From Desmonostoc muscorum FACHB-395 (lineage in GTDB: Bacteria > Cyanobacteriota > Cyanobacteriia > Cyanobacteriales > Nostocaceae), in assembly GCF_014698035.1 (NCBI RefSeq), contig NZ_JACJSF010000053.1, forward strand, positions 1-55,284: a DNA stretch of 55,284 nt, read 5' to 3'. Shown here piece by piece: positions 33,857-43,336 of the stretch. Both the position numbers and the translations under genes were made by a program. Position 1 is the first letter of the stretch. The number at the start of each line of letters is the position of its first letter. The notes under the pieces are model-generated. The model saw only the letters and a program-made list of their open reading frames with translations, was not told where the DNA came from and made no database searches.

Positions 33857-34951
33857 TTAATTGTCGGCTGCTACAGGTAGACGAATAGTAAATGTACTAC
33901 CTTGCCCTTGCTCAGATGTTACATCAATTGTGCCTTGATGTGCTTCGATAATACAGCGAGATAGATATAGTCCCAAACCGCTACCAGATCGCTGGTGTTT
34001 ACCTTGGCGAAATCGCTCAAATAATATTGCCTGATCTTGTTTAGAAATTCCCGGCCCCGTATCTTGGATATCAATAGTCACATCTTCTGGAGTGAGATGG
34101 CAGTGAATATCTACAGAACCTTTGTCTGTAAATTTGATAGCATTGCCGATAATATTTGTTAAAACTCGCCGCAGTTCTAAGCGATCGCCCATGACGGTGC
34201 TTGCAGTTTCATCTCGCTCTATATTTACAACTAATCCTTTTTCTTCAGCTAAGGGAGTTAATTCTTGGGTAACTTCACTAACTAGTTCTTCAATATTGCA
34301 GGGAGAAATTTTTAAGGTTTTACAGCCCGCTTCATGACGATAAACTTCTAGCAAGGTATTTACCATTTCCAGCAGGTCTTGATTACTGCCAATCATGGTA
34401 TCAATGATTTCTTGCAATTGTGGCGAAACTTCGCAAAACCTGCCTTCCAGCAATAATTTTAAGACGCGGTTGGAGGCTACTAGCGGTATACGTAAATCGT
34501 GAGTAAAACGCGAGACAAAATCTGCCCGCAGGTTAGCCATCTGATCTCGTTCGTCGATGCTATGCTTGAGGCGCAGGAGCGATCGCACTCGCGCATGTAG
34601 TTCATCAGGATCGAATGGTTTACGAATAAAGTCATCTGCACCAGCATCGAGTCCTTCCACAACGCTAGACTCATAGTGAGCCGTTAGCAGCAGAATAGGG
34701 ATAAATGGCAACGCCGGATTCTGTCGAATGCGTCGAGTAAATTCATAGCCATCTATCTCCGGCATCATCACATCTAAGAGAATGATGTCTGGTGGTGACT
34801 CCTCAACCATAGCCAGAGCAATTTTGCTATCTTCCACCAAGCTAATTTCATAGCCCTCATCTTCTAGGACTGCTTCTAAGACCAGTAGATTGTCAAAAAC
34901 ATCATCGACAGCGAGAATTTTATCTTTTTTGACACTTTTAGTTAAAGACAT
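33857..34951 (-). CDS. Response regulator-histidine kinase fusion (REC-HisKA-HATPase)
   Basis: 364 residues. Receiver domain first (about 10-125): phospho-Asp in IILLDVMMPEIDGYEF, and Lys in FIRKPFDPDEL. A short helix leads to HisKA with FVSRFTHDLRIPLVAS (phospho-His), then HATPase with IIGNAIKFTDKG, DTGPGIS and GSGLGLYLSRCI. No membrane segment. The receiver-first order suggests it relays phosphate from another kinase. It is divergent from a LuxR-type response regulator 589 bases away, a plausible but unproven partner. Confidence 0.93.
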   Translation of the reverse strand: MSLTKSVKKDKILAVDDVFDNLLVLEAVLEDEGYEISLVEDSKIALAMVEESPPDIILLDVMMPEIDGYEFTRRIRQNPALPFIPILLLTAHYESSVVEGLDAGADDFIRKPFDPDELHARVRSLLRLKHSIDERDQMANLRADFVSRFTHDLRIPLVASNRVLKLLLEGRFCEVSPQLQEIIDTMIGSNQDLLEMVNTLLEVYRHEAGCKTLKISPCNIEELVSEVTQELTPLAEEKGLVVNIERDETASTVMGDRLELRRVLTNIIGNAIKFTDKGSVDIHCHLTPEDVTIDIQDTGPGISKQDQAILFERFRQGKHQRSGSGLGLYLSRCIIEAHQGTIDVTSEQGQGSTFTIRLPVAADN

Positions 34952-35540
34952 GGCTGAATAAAAAAAAGAAGTGCTTGGCTATCCCTAGCAAATCTAGTAA
35001 TAGCTTACTTTACCAGCGCTGAAATTATTAAGGATTCACATTTTCCTTTAAAATTTCCCGAATTGAGTATCTTGCTTTCTAAGTAAAAATACTGTTTAAC
35101 TACACAAGCATAGCATTGATTAGTTTAATATTAGTATTCTCTACTGAGTAGATTATTCGTTTACTTCTCCAAACAATATTTGTGTCTGGGTCTTAGGTTA
35201 AGGTCGCTTAATCTATTGTATTTACGTTATCATAGCCACTGCAATGGTAATTATTTAATAGTTACCGACTCTTGCTTGCTAGCGGATTTTCAGTGAAAAA
35301 TTGTCTACCATAAAACATCTATCATCCGGTGAATGTATAAAAATGTTTTTTGATTGAATTATATTCCCAGATGGAAACTCTTGCCTAAGAAAAACTTCCA
35401 AGATAAAGTTATTTATGTCTAATGGTAGATGAAGTTCAGGAAAAATACCAAAAGCATTGCTTTTTGTATAAGATACCGAATAGAAGAACGAGATTATTTT
35501 AATCTGTACTCTAGATAGATAACAGTAAAATTAAGCAACT
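34952..35540. other. Intergenic region between two divergent two-component genes
   Basis: 589 AT-rich bases. Promoters for both genes must lie here. No coding frame, repeat or RNA structure stands out to me. Confidence 0.45.
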
Positions 35541-36260
35541 ATGAGTGAAATCAAGATCCTCGTGATCGAAGATCACAACCTTACAAGAATCGGCTTGCGG
35601 TCTGCCTTACAAACCCAGCCAGAGTTTAACATTGTTGGTGAAGCAGCCAATGCAGCCGACGGCATCAAGCTTCTGAAAACTCTCAAGCCTGATGTTGCCA
35701 CTATTGATATCGGTTTGCCTGACATGGATGGTATTGAGCTAACACGCACATTTAGGCAATATCAAGCAGAGAATGAAGATTACACCACAAAGCTGCTAAT
35801 TTTAACGATGCAGAATAGCGAGCAGGCAGTTTTAGCCGCTTTTGCAGCAGGTGCAGATTCTTATTGCATGAAGGATATCGAAACTGAGAAACTAGTTGAG
35901 GCTGTGCAAACGACTTATGCAGGTAGCTCATGGATTGATCCTGCGATCGCAGACCTTGTACTACAACAAATACGTCAAGATTTCCCCGATGGTAGCAGAG
36001 GCGCATCTGGAAAAAGAGTCTTGATTGAAGGTATTGATCCCGATGTTGAGAAAAGTATAGTCAGCTATCCTTTAACTCACCGGGAAATGGATGTTTTAGA
36101 GTTGATTGTCGCTGGGTGTGACAATGCAGAAATTGCTAAAAGGCTCTATTTAACAGTCGGTACTGTAAAAACTCATGTTAGAGGTATTCTCAATAAACTC
36201 TGTGTTGCTGACCGTACACAGGCTGCCGTCCGTGCTTTGCGGGCTGGATTAGTACCGTAA
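35541..36260 (+). CDS. NarL/LuxR-family response regulator
   Basis: 239 residues. Receiver domain: acidic pair in LVIEDHNLTRIGL, phospho-Asp in VATIDIGLPDMDGIE, Lys in SYCMKDIETEKL. The C-terminal LuxR-type HTH is LTHREMDVLELIVAGCDNAE, then IAKRLYLTVGTVKTHVRGIL. A linker of about 35 residues is a little longer than usual. Phosphorylation would switch DNA binding. The target is unknown. It is followed 125 bases later by ndhD on the same strand. Confidence 0.93.
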   Translation: MSEIKILVIEDHNLTRIGLRSALQTQPEFNIVGEAANAADGIKLLKTLKPDVATIDIGLPDMDGIELTRTFRQYQAENEDYTTKLLILTMQNSEQAVLAAFAAGADSYCMKDIETEKLVEAVQTTYAGSSWIDPAIADLVLQQIRQDFPDGSRGASGKRVLIEGIDPDVEKSIVSYPLTHREMDVLELIVAGCDNAEIAKRLYLTVGTVKTHVRGILNKLCVADRTQAAVRALRAGLVP

Positions 36261-36385
36261 ATATGCTGAACAGTAATTGTTTTCTAGTCAAAACGATTAC
36301 CTGTAAAAAGATTTATTAAGAAATTGTTACACACTTTAGTAAAATGACATAATTGACGAACAAATAAGTATTTTTCCTCATATAC

Positions 36386-38074
36386 ATGATAGCGGATCAA
36401 TTTCCCTGGCTTACCGCGATTGTCTTGCTGCCACTCGTTGCTTCCTTGCTCATCCCTGTGCTGCCTGATAAAGATGGCAAGCTTGTGCGGTGGTATGCAC
36501 TGGGTGTAGGTATTGCAGATTTTGCCTTGATGTGCTATGCCTTTTGGAAACATTACGATGCCAGCAGTGCTAGTTTTCAATTGGTAGAAAGTTATGCCTG
36601 GATGCCTCAGTTGGGTCTGAACTGGGCAGTATCAGTTGATGGACTATCAGTACCACTTGTGCTTCTAGCAGGATTTGTCACCACACTCTCAATTTTTTCA
36701 GCTTGGCAAGTCGATCACCGCCCCCGCCTCTTCTATTTTTTAATGCTGGTGCTGTATTCTGCACAGGTTGGGGTGTTCGTTGCCAAAGACTTGTTGCTAT
36801 TTTTCATTATGTGGGAAGTAGAACTAATTCCCGTCTACTTACTAGTTTGCATTTGGGGTGGGCAAAGACGGCGTTATGCGGCTACGAAATTTTTGTTGTA
36901 TACCGCAGCTGCTTCTATATTTATTTTGGTCGCAGCCTTGGCAATGGGGTTATACGGCGGCGGTGATATGACATTTGATATAACTGCCCTCGCAAGTAAA
37001 GAATATCCCCTTACTCTACAACTGCTACTTTATGCAGGGTTATTGATTGCATTTGGTGTCAAGCTTGCTGTTTTCCCGATGCACACCTGGTTGCCTGATG
37101 CCCACGGCGAAGCATCTTCTCCTGTGTCGATGATTTTGGCTGGTGTATTGCTAAAGATGGGTGGATATGGACTAATTCGCCTGAATCTTGAGCTACTCCC
37201 CGATGCACACATTTACTTTGCGCCAGTTCTAGCCATTCTGGGTGTTGTCAACATTATCTATGGTGCATTAAACTCCTTTGCTCAGACGAATATGAAGCGG
37301 CGTTTGGCTTATTCGTCGATTTCTCACATGGGGTTTGTGCTGCTTGGGATTGCGTCGTTCACTGATTTGGGAATCAACGGTGCGATGTTGCAGATGATTT
37401 CGCATGGTTTAATTGCATCAGTGCTGTTCTTCTTAGCTGGAGTTACTTACGATCGCACCCACACAATGGTAATGAAAGATATGGGCGGTATTGGTCAAGC
37501 CATGCCCAAAGTCTTTGCCCTATTTACAATCAGCGCGATGGCATCTCTAGCACTTCCCGGTATGAGCGGTTTTGCTGGCGAACTATCGGTATTCGTTGGC
37601 ATGACAAGCAGTGACGTTTACAGTTCAACTTTCTGCACAGTCACAGTTTTTCTAGCCGCAGTTGGAGTTATCCTCACACCTATTTATTTACTCTCCATGC
37701 TGCGAGAGGTCTTTTATGGTCAGGGTGCAGCGCTGATATGCGACATCAATAATGCAGGCTCAGAAAATCAAGAAGATGAGGGAACAGTTTGTTTTGGTAC
37801 AGATTGCTTCGTGCCAGAAGATGCAGTCTACGACGATGCTAGACCCCGTGAAGTGTTTATCGCTGCCTGTTTTCTGCTGATGATTATTGGTATTGGTTTC
37901 TATCCCAAAATGGCGATGCAAATGTACGACGTGAAAACTGTGGCAGTCAATGCTAATCTTCGCCAGTCTTATGCCATAGTCTCGCAAACAAATCCTCAGA
38001 TTTATGCTAATCGATTATTGGTTCCGCAAATTTCAGAGGTTGAGGTAGCGCCCGTTTTGGGAACTTTGAAGTAA
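36386..38074 (+). CDS. ndhD: NAD(P)H-quinone oxidoreductase chain 4 (NDH-1 subunit D)
   Basis: 562 residues with about 14 membrane helices; antiporter-like proton-pumping subunit of the thylakoid NDH-1 complex. Characteristic stretches: LNWAVSVDGLSVPLVLLAGF, FIMWEVELIPVYLL, the Lys helix FGVKLAVFPMHTWLPDAHGEASS, RRLAYSSISHMGFVLLGI and ALPGMSGFAGEL. The C-terminal cytoplasmic loop (DINNAGSENQEDEG and FGTDCFVPEDAVYDDARPRE) is typical of cyanobacterial NdhD1-type respiratory/cyclic forms rather than CO2-uptake NdhD3/D4, though the paralogue number is uncertain. ndhF is not adjacent. Confidence 0.93.
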   Translation: MIADQFPWLTAIVLLPLVASLLIPVLPDKDGKLVRWYALGVGIADFALMCYAFWKHYDASSASFQLVESYAWMPQLGLNWAVSVDGLSVPLVLLAGFVTTLSIFSAWQVDHRPRLFYFLMLVLYSAQVGVFVAKDLLLFFIMWEVELIPVYLLVCIWGGQRRRYAATKFLLYTAAASIFILVAALAMGLYGGGDMTFDITALASKEYPLTLQLLLYAGLLIAFGVKLAVFPMHTWLPDAHGEASSPVSMILAGVLLKMGGYGLIRLNLELLPDAHIYFAPVLAILGVVNIIYGALNSFAQTNMKRRLAYSSISHMGFVLLGIASFTDLGINGAMLQMISHGLIASVLFFLAGVTYDRTHTMVMKDMGGIGQAMPKVFALFTISAMASLALPGMSGFAGELSVFVGMTSSDVYSSTFCTVTVFLAAVGVILTPIYLLSMLREVFYGQGAALICDINNAGSENQEDEGTVCFGTDCFVPEDAVYDDARPREVFIAACFLLMIIGIGFYPKMAMQMYDVKTVAVNANLRQSYAIVSQTNPQIYANRLLVPQISEVEVAPVLGTLK

Positions 38075-38390
38075 GCTTTTTGACCAATAGACTTGTCGAG
38101 GAAGAGGCAGGGGGCAGGGGAGCAGGGGGACAAGGGGACAAGGGGACAAGGGGACAAGGGGGAATTTTACCGAACAAGTCTCTCCGTCTCCCACCTCTTC
38201 CTTGTCTCTTTTTCATGCCCTTTCCCCTCTGCCCCCTGCTCCCCTGTCCCCTGCTCCCTACTCCCCTTGCCTCTTTTTCAACCAGCCAACTTCTTTAGAG
38301 GAGTTTCCCCAGAATTTTCTGGGCATCAAATCAATATTGCTCGCTCTACTGTAATATCAACGTTGTAACATCGCGTGATTTCACTAAACA
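38075..38390. repeat. Low-complexity spacer: GGGGACAA tandem repeat and C-rich counterpart
   Basis: GGGGACAA is repeated about four times at about 38126-38162 after GGGGGCAGGGGAGCAGG. A C-rich stretch at about 38220-38272 (CCCCCTGCTCCCCTG, CCCCTGCTCCC) is largely complementary, so a long hairpin in the ndhD transcript tail is possible; the G-rich arm could also form quadruplexes. Short frames that cross it are biased in composition and not believed. The last 110 bases before the acylase gene are ordinary. Confidence 0.75.
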
Positions 38391-40943
38391 ATGCCACTGC
38401 AAGCCCAAATAAAAAACTTCAGGAAACGTTGGTTTCCTCGGATTCTCAAAAGAACTTTAATTGTGCTGTTAGTGGTGGGGCTATTGTTAGTGGGATTCGC
38501 CACCTACACTGTGCGCCAATCCTTTCCGCAAGAGAGTGGCACAATTCAACTACCTGAACTCAAAGCTGAAGTAACCGTCCAGCGCGATAAATGGGGAATT
38601 CCCCACATTTATGCTGCCAACTCTCACGATTTATTTATGGCGCAAGGTTATATCCACGCCCAAGACCGTTTTTGGCAAATGGATTTTTGGCGACACATCG
38701 GTTCTGGGCGACTATCAGAAATGTTTGGTTCCTCTCAGATTGACACTGATAGATATCTGCGGACAATGGGTTGGGCGAGGGTGGCGCAGCAAGAAATTCA
38801 GGAAATTAATGCAGAGATGAAGGCATACCTGGAAGCATATTCAGATGGTGTCAATGCGTACCTGAAAGAGCATCAAGGTAACGCCCTGAGTCTAGAATAT
38901 GCTGTGCTAAAATTCCTCAATCCTGGGTATAAGCCAGAACCTTGGCAAATATTGCATTCTCTGACTTGGGGAAAAGTGATGGCTTACGATTTGGGTACAA
39001 ATTTCCAGAGTGAAGTTGAACGTGCCATACTACTTAAAACCCTTACTCCCACTCAAGTAGAGGAACTTTATCCACCTTATCCTCAAGACTTGCCAGCGAT
39101 TTTACCTGAGTTCCAAAAAGGGAAAACAGGAGAGGATGAAAATTCTGACGAGACACAATTCACCGCCTTTGGCATTGAGGAGGTAATAGAGTCAATTACC
39201 AAGCCGATGATAGCTTTGGAACAACTCATAGGGCCTACCGGAATAGGCATTGGTTCCAATAACTGGGTGATATCAGGTGAGCTTACAGATACAGGTAAGC
39301 CAATTTTGGCAAATGACCCCCACTTAGGTGTACAAATACCCTCTATATGGTACGAGGTTGGTTTGCACTGTATATCTAAGAGTGCAGAATGTCCATACAA
39401 CGTTACTGGCTTTTCCTTTGCGGGAATGATTGGGGTAATTATCGGTCATAGCGATCGCATTGCCTGGGGTGTAACTAATGTACTATCTGATGTGATGGAT
39501 TTATACATCGAGAAAATCAATCCCAAAAATCCCAATCAGTATGAGGTAAATGGCAAATGGGTTGATATGAAACTTGTGCAGGAAACGATTCAAGTTGCGG
39601 GAAGTCAGCCGCTTGTGCAAACGGTGCGCTATACCCGACATGGGCCGATTCTCTCTGATGTTTCACCCAATCTGAAGGAGTTTCAGCCAAGTCAGCTGTT
39701 AGAAATACCTCAAAACTACGCTATGGCCTTGCGCTGGACAGCCCTAGAACCTTCGAAATTAGGGTATGCTATTCCCCAAATCAATCGCGCCCAAAACTGG
39801 CAAGAATTCCGCACTGCTGCTAGTAATTATGATGTCCCGGCTCAAAATTTAGTCTACGCTGACGTTGATGGCAATATTGGCTACCAAATGCCTGGTAAAT
39901 TCCCCATTCGTGCCAAGGGAAATGGACGTTATCCCGTTCCTGGTTGGACAGATGAATATGAGTGGCAAGGCTATATTGACTTTGAGAAGTTACCCAAAAG
40001 TTTCAATCCGTCTCAAGGCTATATTGCTACTGCCAATAATTTAGCGATGCGTAAATATCCTTACTTAATTACCGCAGATTGGGTTTATGGCTATCGGGCA
40101 CAGCGCATCGTTGAGATGATTTCACAAAAAACCGAACCGATTTCCATAGAAGATGTACAGCAAATACAGGGTGACGATCGCAATCTCAATGCACAAACAT
40201 TAGTACCACTACTGCAATCTATCACTGTTGATACTCCCCGCTTGCAAGCAGCCCAAAAACTTTTGCAAGATTGGAATTTGCAGTTGGGAATGACATCATC
40301 GGCTGCTGCCTTGTTTGAAGTATTCTGGAAACACTTGCTAGCAGACACGTTTCACGATCAGTTACCTGAGAGATACTTTCCCAATGGGGGCGATCGCTGG
40401 TATGCTGTGGTAGCAAATTTAGTAAAACAGCCCAATAGTTCTTGGTGGGATAATCGCAACACCCCAAAAGTTGAGAACCGAGACGAAATCTTGCGGCAAT
40501 CCTTTACAGAAGCCGTGGATGAACTAGAACGGATTCAAAGCAAAGATCCGAAAAACTGGAATTGGGGCAAACTACATACTGTTACTTTCCGTAATGCCAC
40601 CTTGGGTAAATCTGGGGTTGCACCGATTGAAGGTTTATTTAATCGTGGTGCATTTGCGACGGCTGGTGACGGCGAAACAGTGAATGCTAACCGATGGAGA
40701 GCAAATAAATCCTTTGAGGTGACAGATATTCCTTCCCTGCGGATGATCGTAGATTTGGGAAATTTGGATAACTCAGTTGCAATTCATACACCCGGACAAT
40801 CAGGCCATGCTTTCCATACCCACTACAACGATATGGTTGACTCTTGGCGCAATATTGAATATCACCAGATGTTATCGCAACAAAAGAATGTCACAGATAA
40901 CACTGCTGCGACATTGAAGTTAATTCCCAAATTGGGAGAATAA
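38391..40943 (+). CDS. Penicillin acylase-family Ntn hydrolase, possible acyl-homoserine-lactone acylase
   Basis: 850 residues. An N-terminal membrane/signal segment (about 20-42: RTLIVLLVVGLLLVGFATYT) sends it to the periplasm. The alpha part contains DKWGIPHIYA and AQGYIHAQDRFWQMDFWR. Autocleavage should occur before Ser289 in GIGSNNWVISG, giving a beta chain of about 560 residues that includes NDPHLG, FAGMIGVIIGHSDRIAWG and the late TPGQSGHAFHTHYNDM. Size and layout match the Anabaena acylase AiiC, reported to degrade AHL signals, and QuiP-type enzymes. Substrate cannot be settled from sequence; beta-lactam or lipopeptide acyl bonds are alternatives. Confidence 0.9.
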   Translation: MPLQAQIKNFRKRWFPRILKRTLIVLLVVGLLLVGFATYTVRQSFPQESGTIQLPELKAEVTVQRDKWGIPHIYAANSHDLFMAQGYIHAQDRFWQMDFWRHIGSGRLSEMFGSSQIDTDRYLRTMGWARVAQQEIQEINAEMKAYLEAYSDGVNAYLKEHQGNALSLEYAVLKFLNPGYKPEPWQILHSLTWGKVMAYDLGTNFQSEVERAILLKTLTPTQVEELYPPYPQDLPAILPEFQKGKTGEDENSDETQFTAFGIEEVIESITKPMIALEQLIGPTGIGIGSNNWVISGELTDTGKPILANDPHLGVQIPSIWYEVGLHCISKSAECPYNVTGFSFAGMIGVIIGHSDRIAWGVTNVLSDVMDLYIEKINPKNPNQYEVNGKWVDMKLVQETIQVAGSQPLVQTVRYTRHGPILSDVSPNLKEFQPSQLLEIPQNYAMALRWTALEPSKLGYAIPQINRAQNWQEFRTAASNYDVPAQNLVYADVDGNIGYQMPGKFPIRAKGNGRYPVPGWTDEYEWQGYIDFEKLPKSFNPSQGYIATANNLAMRKYPYLITADWVYGYRAQRIVEMISQKTEPISIEDVQQIQGDDRNLNAQTLVPLLQSITVDTPRLQAAQKLLQDWNLQLGMTSSAAALFEVFWKHLLADTFHDQLPERYFPNGGDRWYAVVANLVKQPNSSWWDNRNTPKVENRDEILRQSFTEAVDELERIQSKDPKNWNWGKLHTVTFRNATLGKSGVAPIEGLFNRGAFATAGDGETVNANRWRANKSFEVTDIPSLRMIVDLGNLDNSVAIHTPGQSGHAFHTHYNDMVDSWRNIEYHQMLSQQKNVTDNTAATLKLIPKLGE

Positions 40944-41131
40944 ACTGCAACCCAACTAGAGAATGTTAAATTTTGCTACTTAAGTGTAATTACATACATG
41001 TTGTCGAAAAAATGAAGTATAAAGTAACAGGGCAACAGAAATCAAAATTATTTTTAGAAAAAAGTATTTTCGCTGGCCATCTATTTCTGCTGCCCAACTT
41101 TCCCAAAACCTAATTGGAGATAATAGGATTT

Positions 41132-41575
41132 ATGCAACGTGTATTTAAACAAAGTTTTATGCTTTCAGTCACCACTGCGATCGCATTATTATTTGCAGGG
41201 TGTGGAGAAAGTAAAGTTGCTCAATGTAACAAAGTCATCAAGGTTGCTAATCAAGCATCTACTCTAGGTCAGGAATTTGGTAAAAATCCCAATCCGGCAA
41301 AAGGTTCTAAAGCTTTAACTGAACTAGCTGGTAAGATAGATCCACTTACCCAAGAGATGAAAACCCTCGAAATTAAAGATGAAAAGTTACAAGGTTTTCA
41401 AGGGCGCTTTATCACACTCTATCAGAACATCAGCAAGGAATTGAATAATGCAGCAGGAGCTATAGATAAAAAGAACTTACCCGCAGCAAAGGGCTTTTTG
41501 GTATCTCTGAAAAAAAGTAGTACCGAAGAAAGTTCAATAGTTAACGAAATTAATAGCTACTGTTCTGCTAAATAA
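41132..41575 (+). CDS. Small lipoprotein, function unknown
   Basis: 147 residues with a lipoprotein signal peptide: MQRVFKQSF, a hydrophobic core, and lipobox LFAGCG with Cys24 as the likely lipidation site. The mature part is mostly helical (LTELAGKIDPLTQEMKTLEI, FITLYQNISKELNNAAGAID) with two further cysteines near the ends (AQCNK and SYCSAK) that could form a disulfide. ATG at 41132 is preferred to an in-frame TTG at 41114. Similar proteins occur in other cyanobacteria as hypotheticals; I cannot name a role. Confidence 0.8.
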   Translation: MQRVFKQSFMLSVTTAIALLFAGCGESKVAQCNKVIKVANQASTLGQEFGKNPNPAKGSKALTELAGKIDPLTQEMKTLEIKDEKLQGFQGRFITLYQNISKELNNAAGAIDKKNLPAAKGFLVSLKKSSTEESSIVNEINSYCSAK

Positions 41576-41612
41576 TCAATTTTGCATGGAATCTTGATTA
41601 TAAAAATAGCAG

Positions 41613-42296
41613 TTAAATAGTCGGTCGATAACCCCCAAAAACCGCAAAGCTAAAATTTTTGTACCAGCAATCGACATTTTGAAACCCAGCCGCTTCTAGC
41701 CAGTGAACTTGAATCTCAAGGGTTGCCATGCGATCGTATTCCATGCGTTTTTGTGCAGCTTTAAAATCTTCTTCTGAGATACCCTTAGCATGGATAGAAT
41801 CTAACCAGTGTTGACGATAAAGTTCTTCTAAATCAAGGGTTTTGCCGAGAACTTGGTCAGCGTTGACAAATATCCCTCCAGGATTGAGGACATTATAAAT
41901 CCGTTGATAAAGAAGTTCTTTGTCAAAATCAGAAAGATGATGAATAGATAGGGCAGAGATTATCAGGTCGTAGGAATCACCCAAATCAGTCTCAATGTAG
42001 TCACCAATTAAGATTTTGGGAGATTTACCCATTTTGCTAAATCTCAACTTAGCTTTCTCTAACATCTCAGGGGCTAAGTCTAGTAAGGTGAACTCTGCAT
42101 TTGGGAAAACAGATTGCACCATACCTGAGTAAAGTCCAGTACCAGCACCCAAATCTAGAACCTTTATCGATGCGGTGCGCTCGCTTGGGATGATTTCAAC
42201 AGCTGTTTTGTAAAAGTCATCAAAACAGGGAATTAGAATCCGACGTAAGCTATCGTAATCTCCTGCGGCAGCATTAAAAGCTTCTTGAATATTCAT
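41613..42296 (-). CDS. Class I SAM-dependent methyltransferase
   Basis: 227 residues. Motif I VLDLGAGTGLYSGMV, motif II FTLLDLAPEMLEKA, motif IV YDLIISALSIHHLSDF, motif VI LNPGGIFVNADQVL. It fits the small-molecule methyltransferase type; the substrate is unknown. Its ATG overlaps the stop of the upstream phosphatase-like gene by four bases (ATGA), so the two are almost certainly translated together. Confidence 0.88.
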   Translation of the reverse strand: MNIQEAFNAAAGDYDSLRRILIPCFDDFYKTAVEIIPSERTASIKVLDLGAGTGLYSGMVQSVFPNAEFTLLDLAPEMLEKAKLRFSKMGKSPKILIGDYIETDLGDSYDLIISALSIHHLSDFDKELLYQRIYNVLNPGGIFVNADQVLGKTLDLEELYRQHWLDSIHAKGISEEDFKAAQKRMEYDRMATLEIQVHWLEAAGFQNVDCWYKNFSFAVFGGYRPTI

Positions 42297-42625
42297 TTTT
42301 TAATTTTTAATATTGGTAGAACTTTCTGTTTTAACAACTCAATTAAAGCTGGTTCCATATACTCATATTCATCTGGTATATCTAGACAGATAATTTTTTT
42401 ATCTTTAAGAAAGGGCTGAAAATTTTTTGATAGCTTGCTTTTATGAGGTTTTTCCATCACAAATATCATATCAGCCCATCGAATAGCCTCAGTTGATAAT
42501 GGTACTTCAGCATAGCGATCTAAACCTGCTGAATCTGTTTCAAGTCCTTCATATTCAGAAAACACAGCCTCGGCAGTGGGGCTTCGCAATTTATTTTGGC
42601 TACAGATAAATAAGAGCTTTTTCAT
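42293..42625 (-). CDS. Short low-molecular-weight phosphotyrosine phosphatase-like protein
   Basis: 110 residues. The phosphate-binding loop is at the N-terminus: FICSQNKLRSPTAEAVF, a C-x5-R loop as in LMW-PTP. The C-terminal DP aspartate of classical enzymes is replaced by a region reading CLDIPDEYEYMEPALIELL, in which IPDEYEYM may supply the acid. It is shorter than classical LMW-PTP (about 155). Such short forms are common in bacteria and are named protein tyrosine phosphatases without much data. Coupled to the methyltransferase downstream. Confidence 0.85.
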   Translation of the reverse strand: MKKLLFICSQNKLRSPTAEAVFSEYEGLETDSAGLDRYAEVPLSTEAIRWADMIFVMEKPHKSKLSKNFQPFLKDKKIICLDIPDEYEYMEPALIELLKQKVLPILKIKK

Positions 42626-42773
42626 TCATTAATTTACTATTTCTTTTATTAGTTTCATGAATTCTGTCCTCCCCTGATTATCTGAGGTCTTTCTAATCCT
42701 ATAAAGTGTTTGTCCAGCCAATGCCAAACCTGAAAAACTGAGTACCTGCTTTCAGCATAAAATATACGATTGC

Positions 42774-43232
42774 TTACAATACACTCAAATAAGTTTGCTC
42801 AGAATTCATCGGCAAAATCCGCAACTTCCGATTTTTAAGGTCTGGTTCTAATCCTAAAACTTCCATTGGCGTTACACCCAAAAGGGCATAAGGTACTTCT
42901 GTGAGTTCCAGACAATCAAAGGTTCCTTGACGTTCTCCAATACTTAGTTCTACATCTCGAAAAATTCGCCCCTGCTGCACTCCAGCAGCAGTCTCTACCT
43001 GGGCTTCTCCACCTTGGACTAAACCTAGTTGACTAATAATGCTAGCAGGTAAACACAGCAAAGTTGCACCCGTATCAACTAAAACATTATCCAGAGTATA
43101 AGAGCGAACTTCCCCCGAAGAAATAAAGCCTCGTTGAGCCAAAACTTGATCAATTCGATTCGTGACAGTAAGGGTAACTATTACTTGCCCCATTTGCTTA
43201 CCCTGAAGATTTGGTAGTATCAGCTTACCCAT
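42774..43232 (-). CDS. Retropepsin-like aspartic protease (clan AA)
   Basis: 152 residues. The single catalytic motif is NVLVDTGATLLCLP, followed by an AGVQQGRIFRDVELSIGERQ flap-like region and YALLGVTPMEVLGLEPD. One DTG per chain means it would act as a dimer. ATG at 43232 has AGGAG about 12 bases upstream; the frame runs back to 43322 but those residues are encoded by a CTCTGCG-type repeat at about 43285-43325. It lies downstream of secA on the same strand. The substrate is unknown. Confidence 0.85.
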   Translation of the reverse strand: MGKLILPNLQGKQMGQVIVTLTVTNRIDQVLAQRGFISSGEVRSYTLDNVLVDTGATLLCLPASIISQLGLVQGGEAQVETAAGVQQGRIFRDVELSIGERQGTFDCLELTEVPYALLGVTPMEVLGLEPDLKNRKLRILPMNSEQTYLSVL

Positions 43233-43336
43233 TTCAGCAAACTCCTGAAAACAAAATATTTTTGAGAGATGCCTTAAAATACAAAGACGCAAAAACGCCT
43301 CTGCGCCTCTGCGTCTCTGCATGAGATATTGTCTAC

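Noticed and set aside
38080..38368. Two overlapping plus-strand frames after ndhD
   Set aside because: They are made of GGGGACAA and C-rich repeats with no protein-like sequence.
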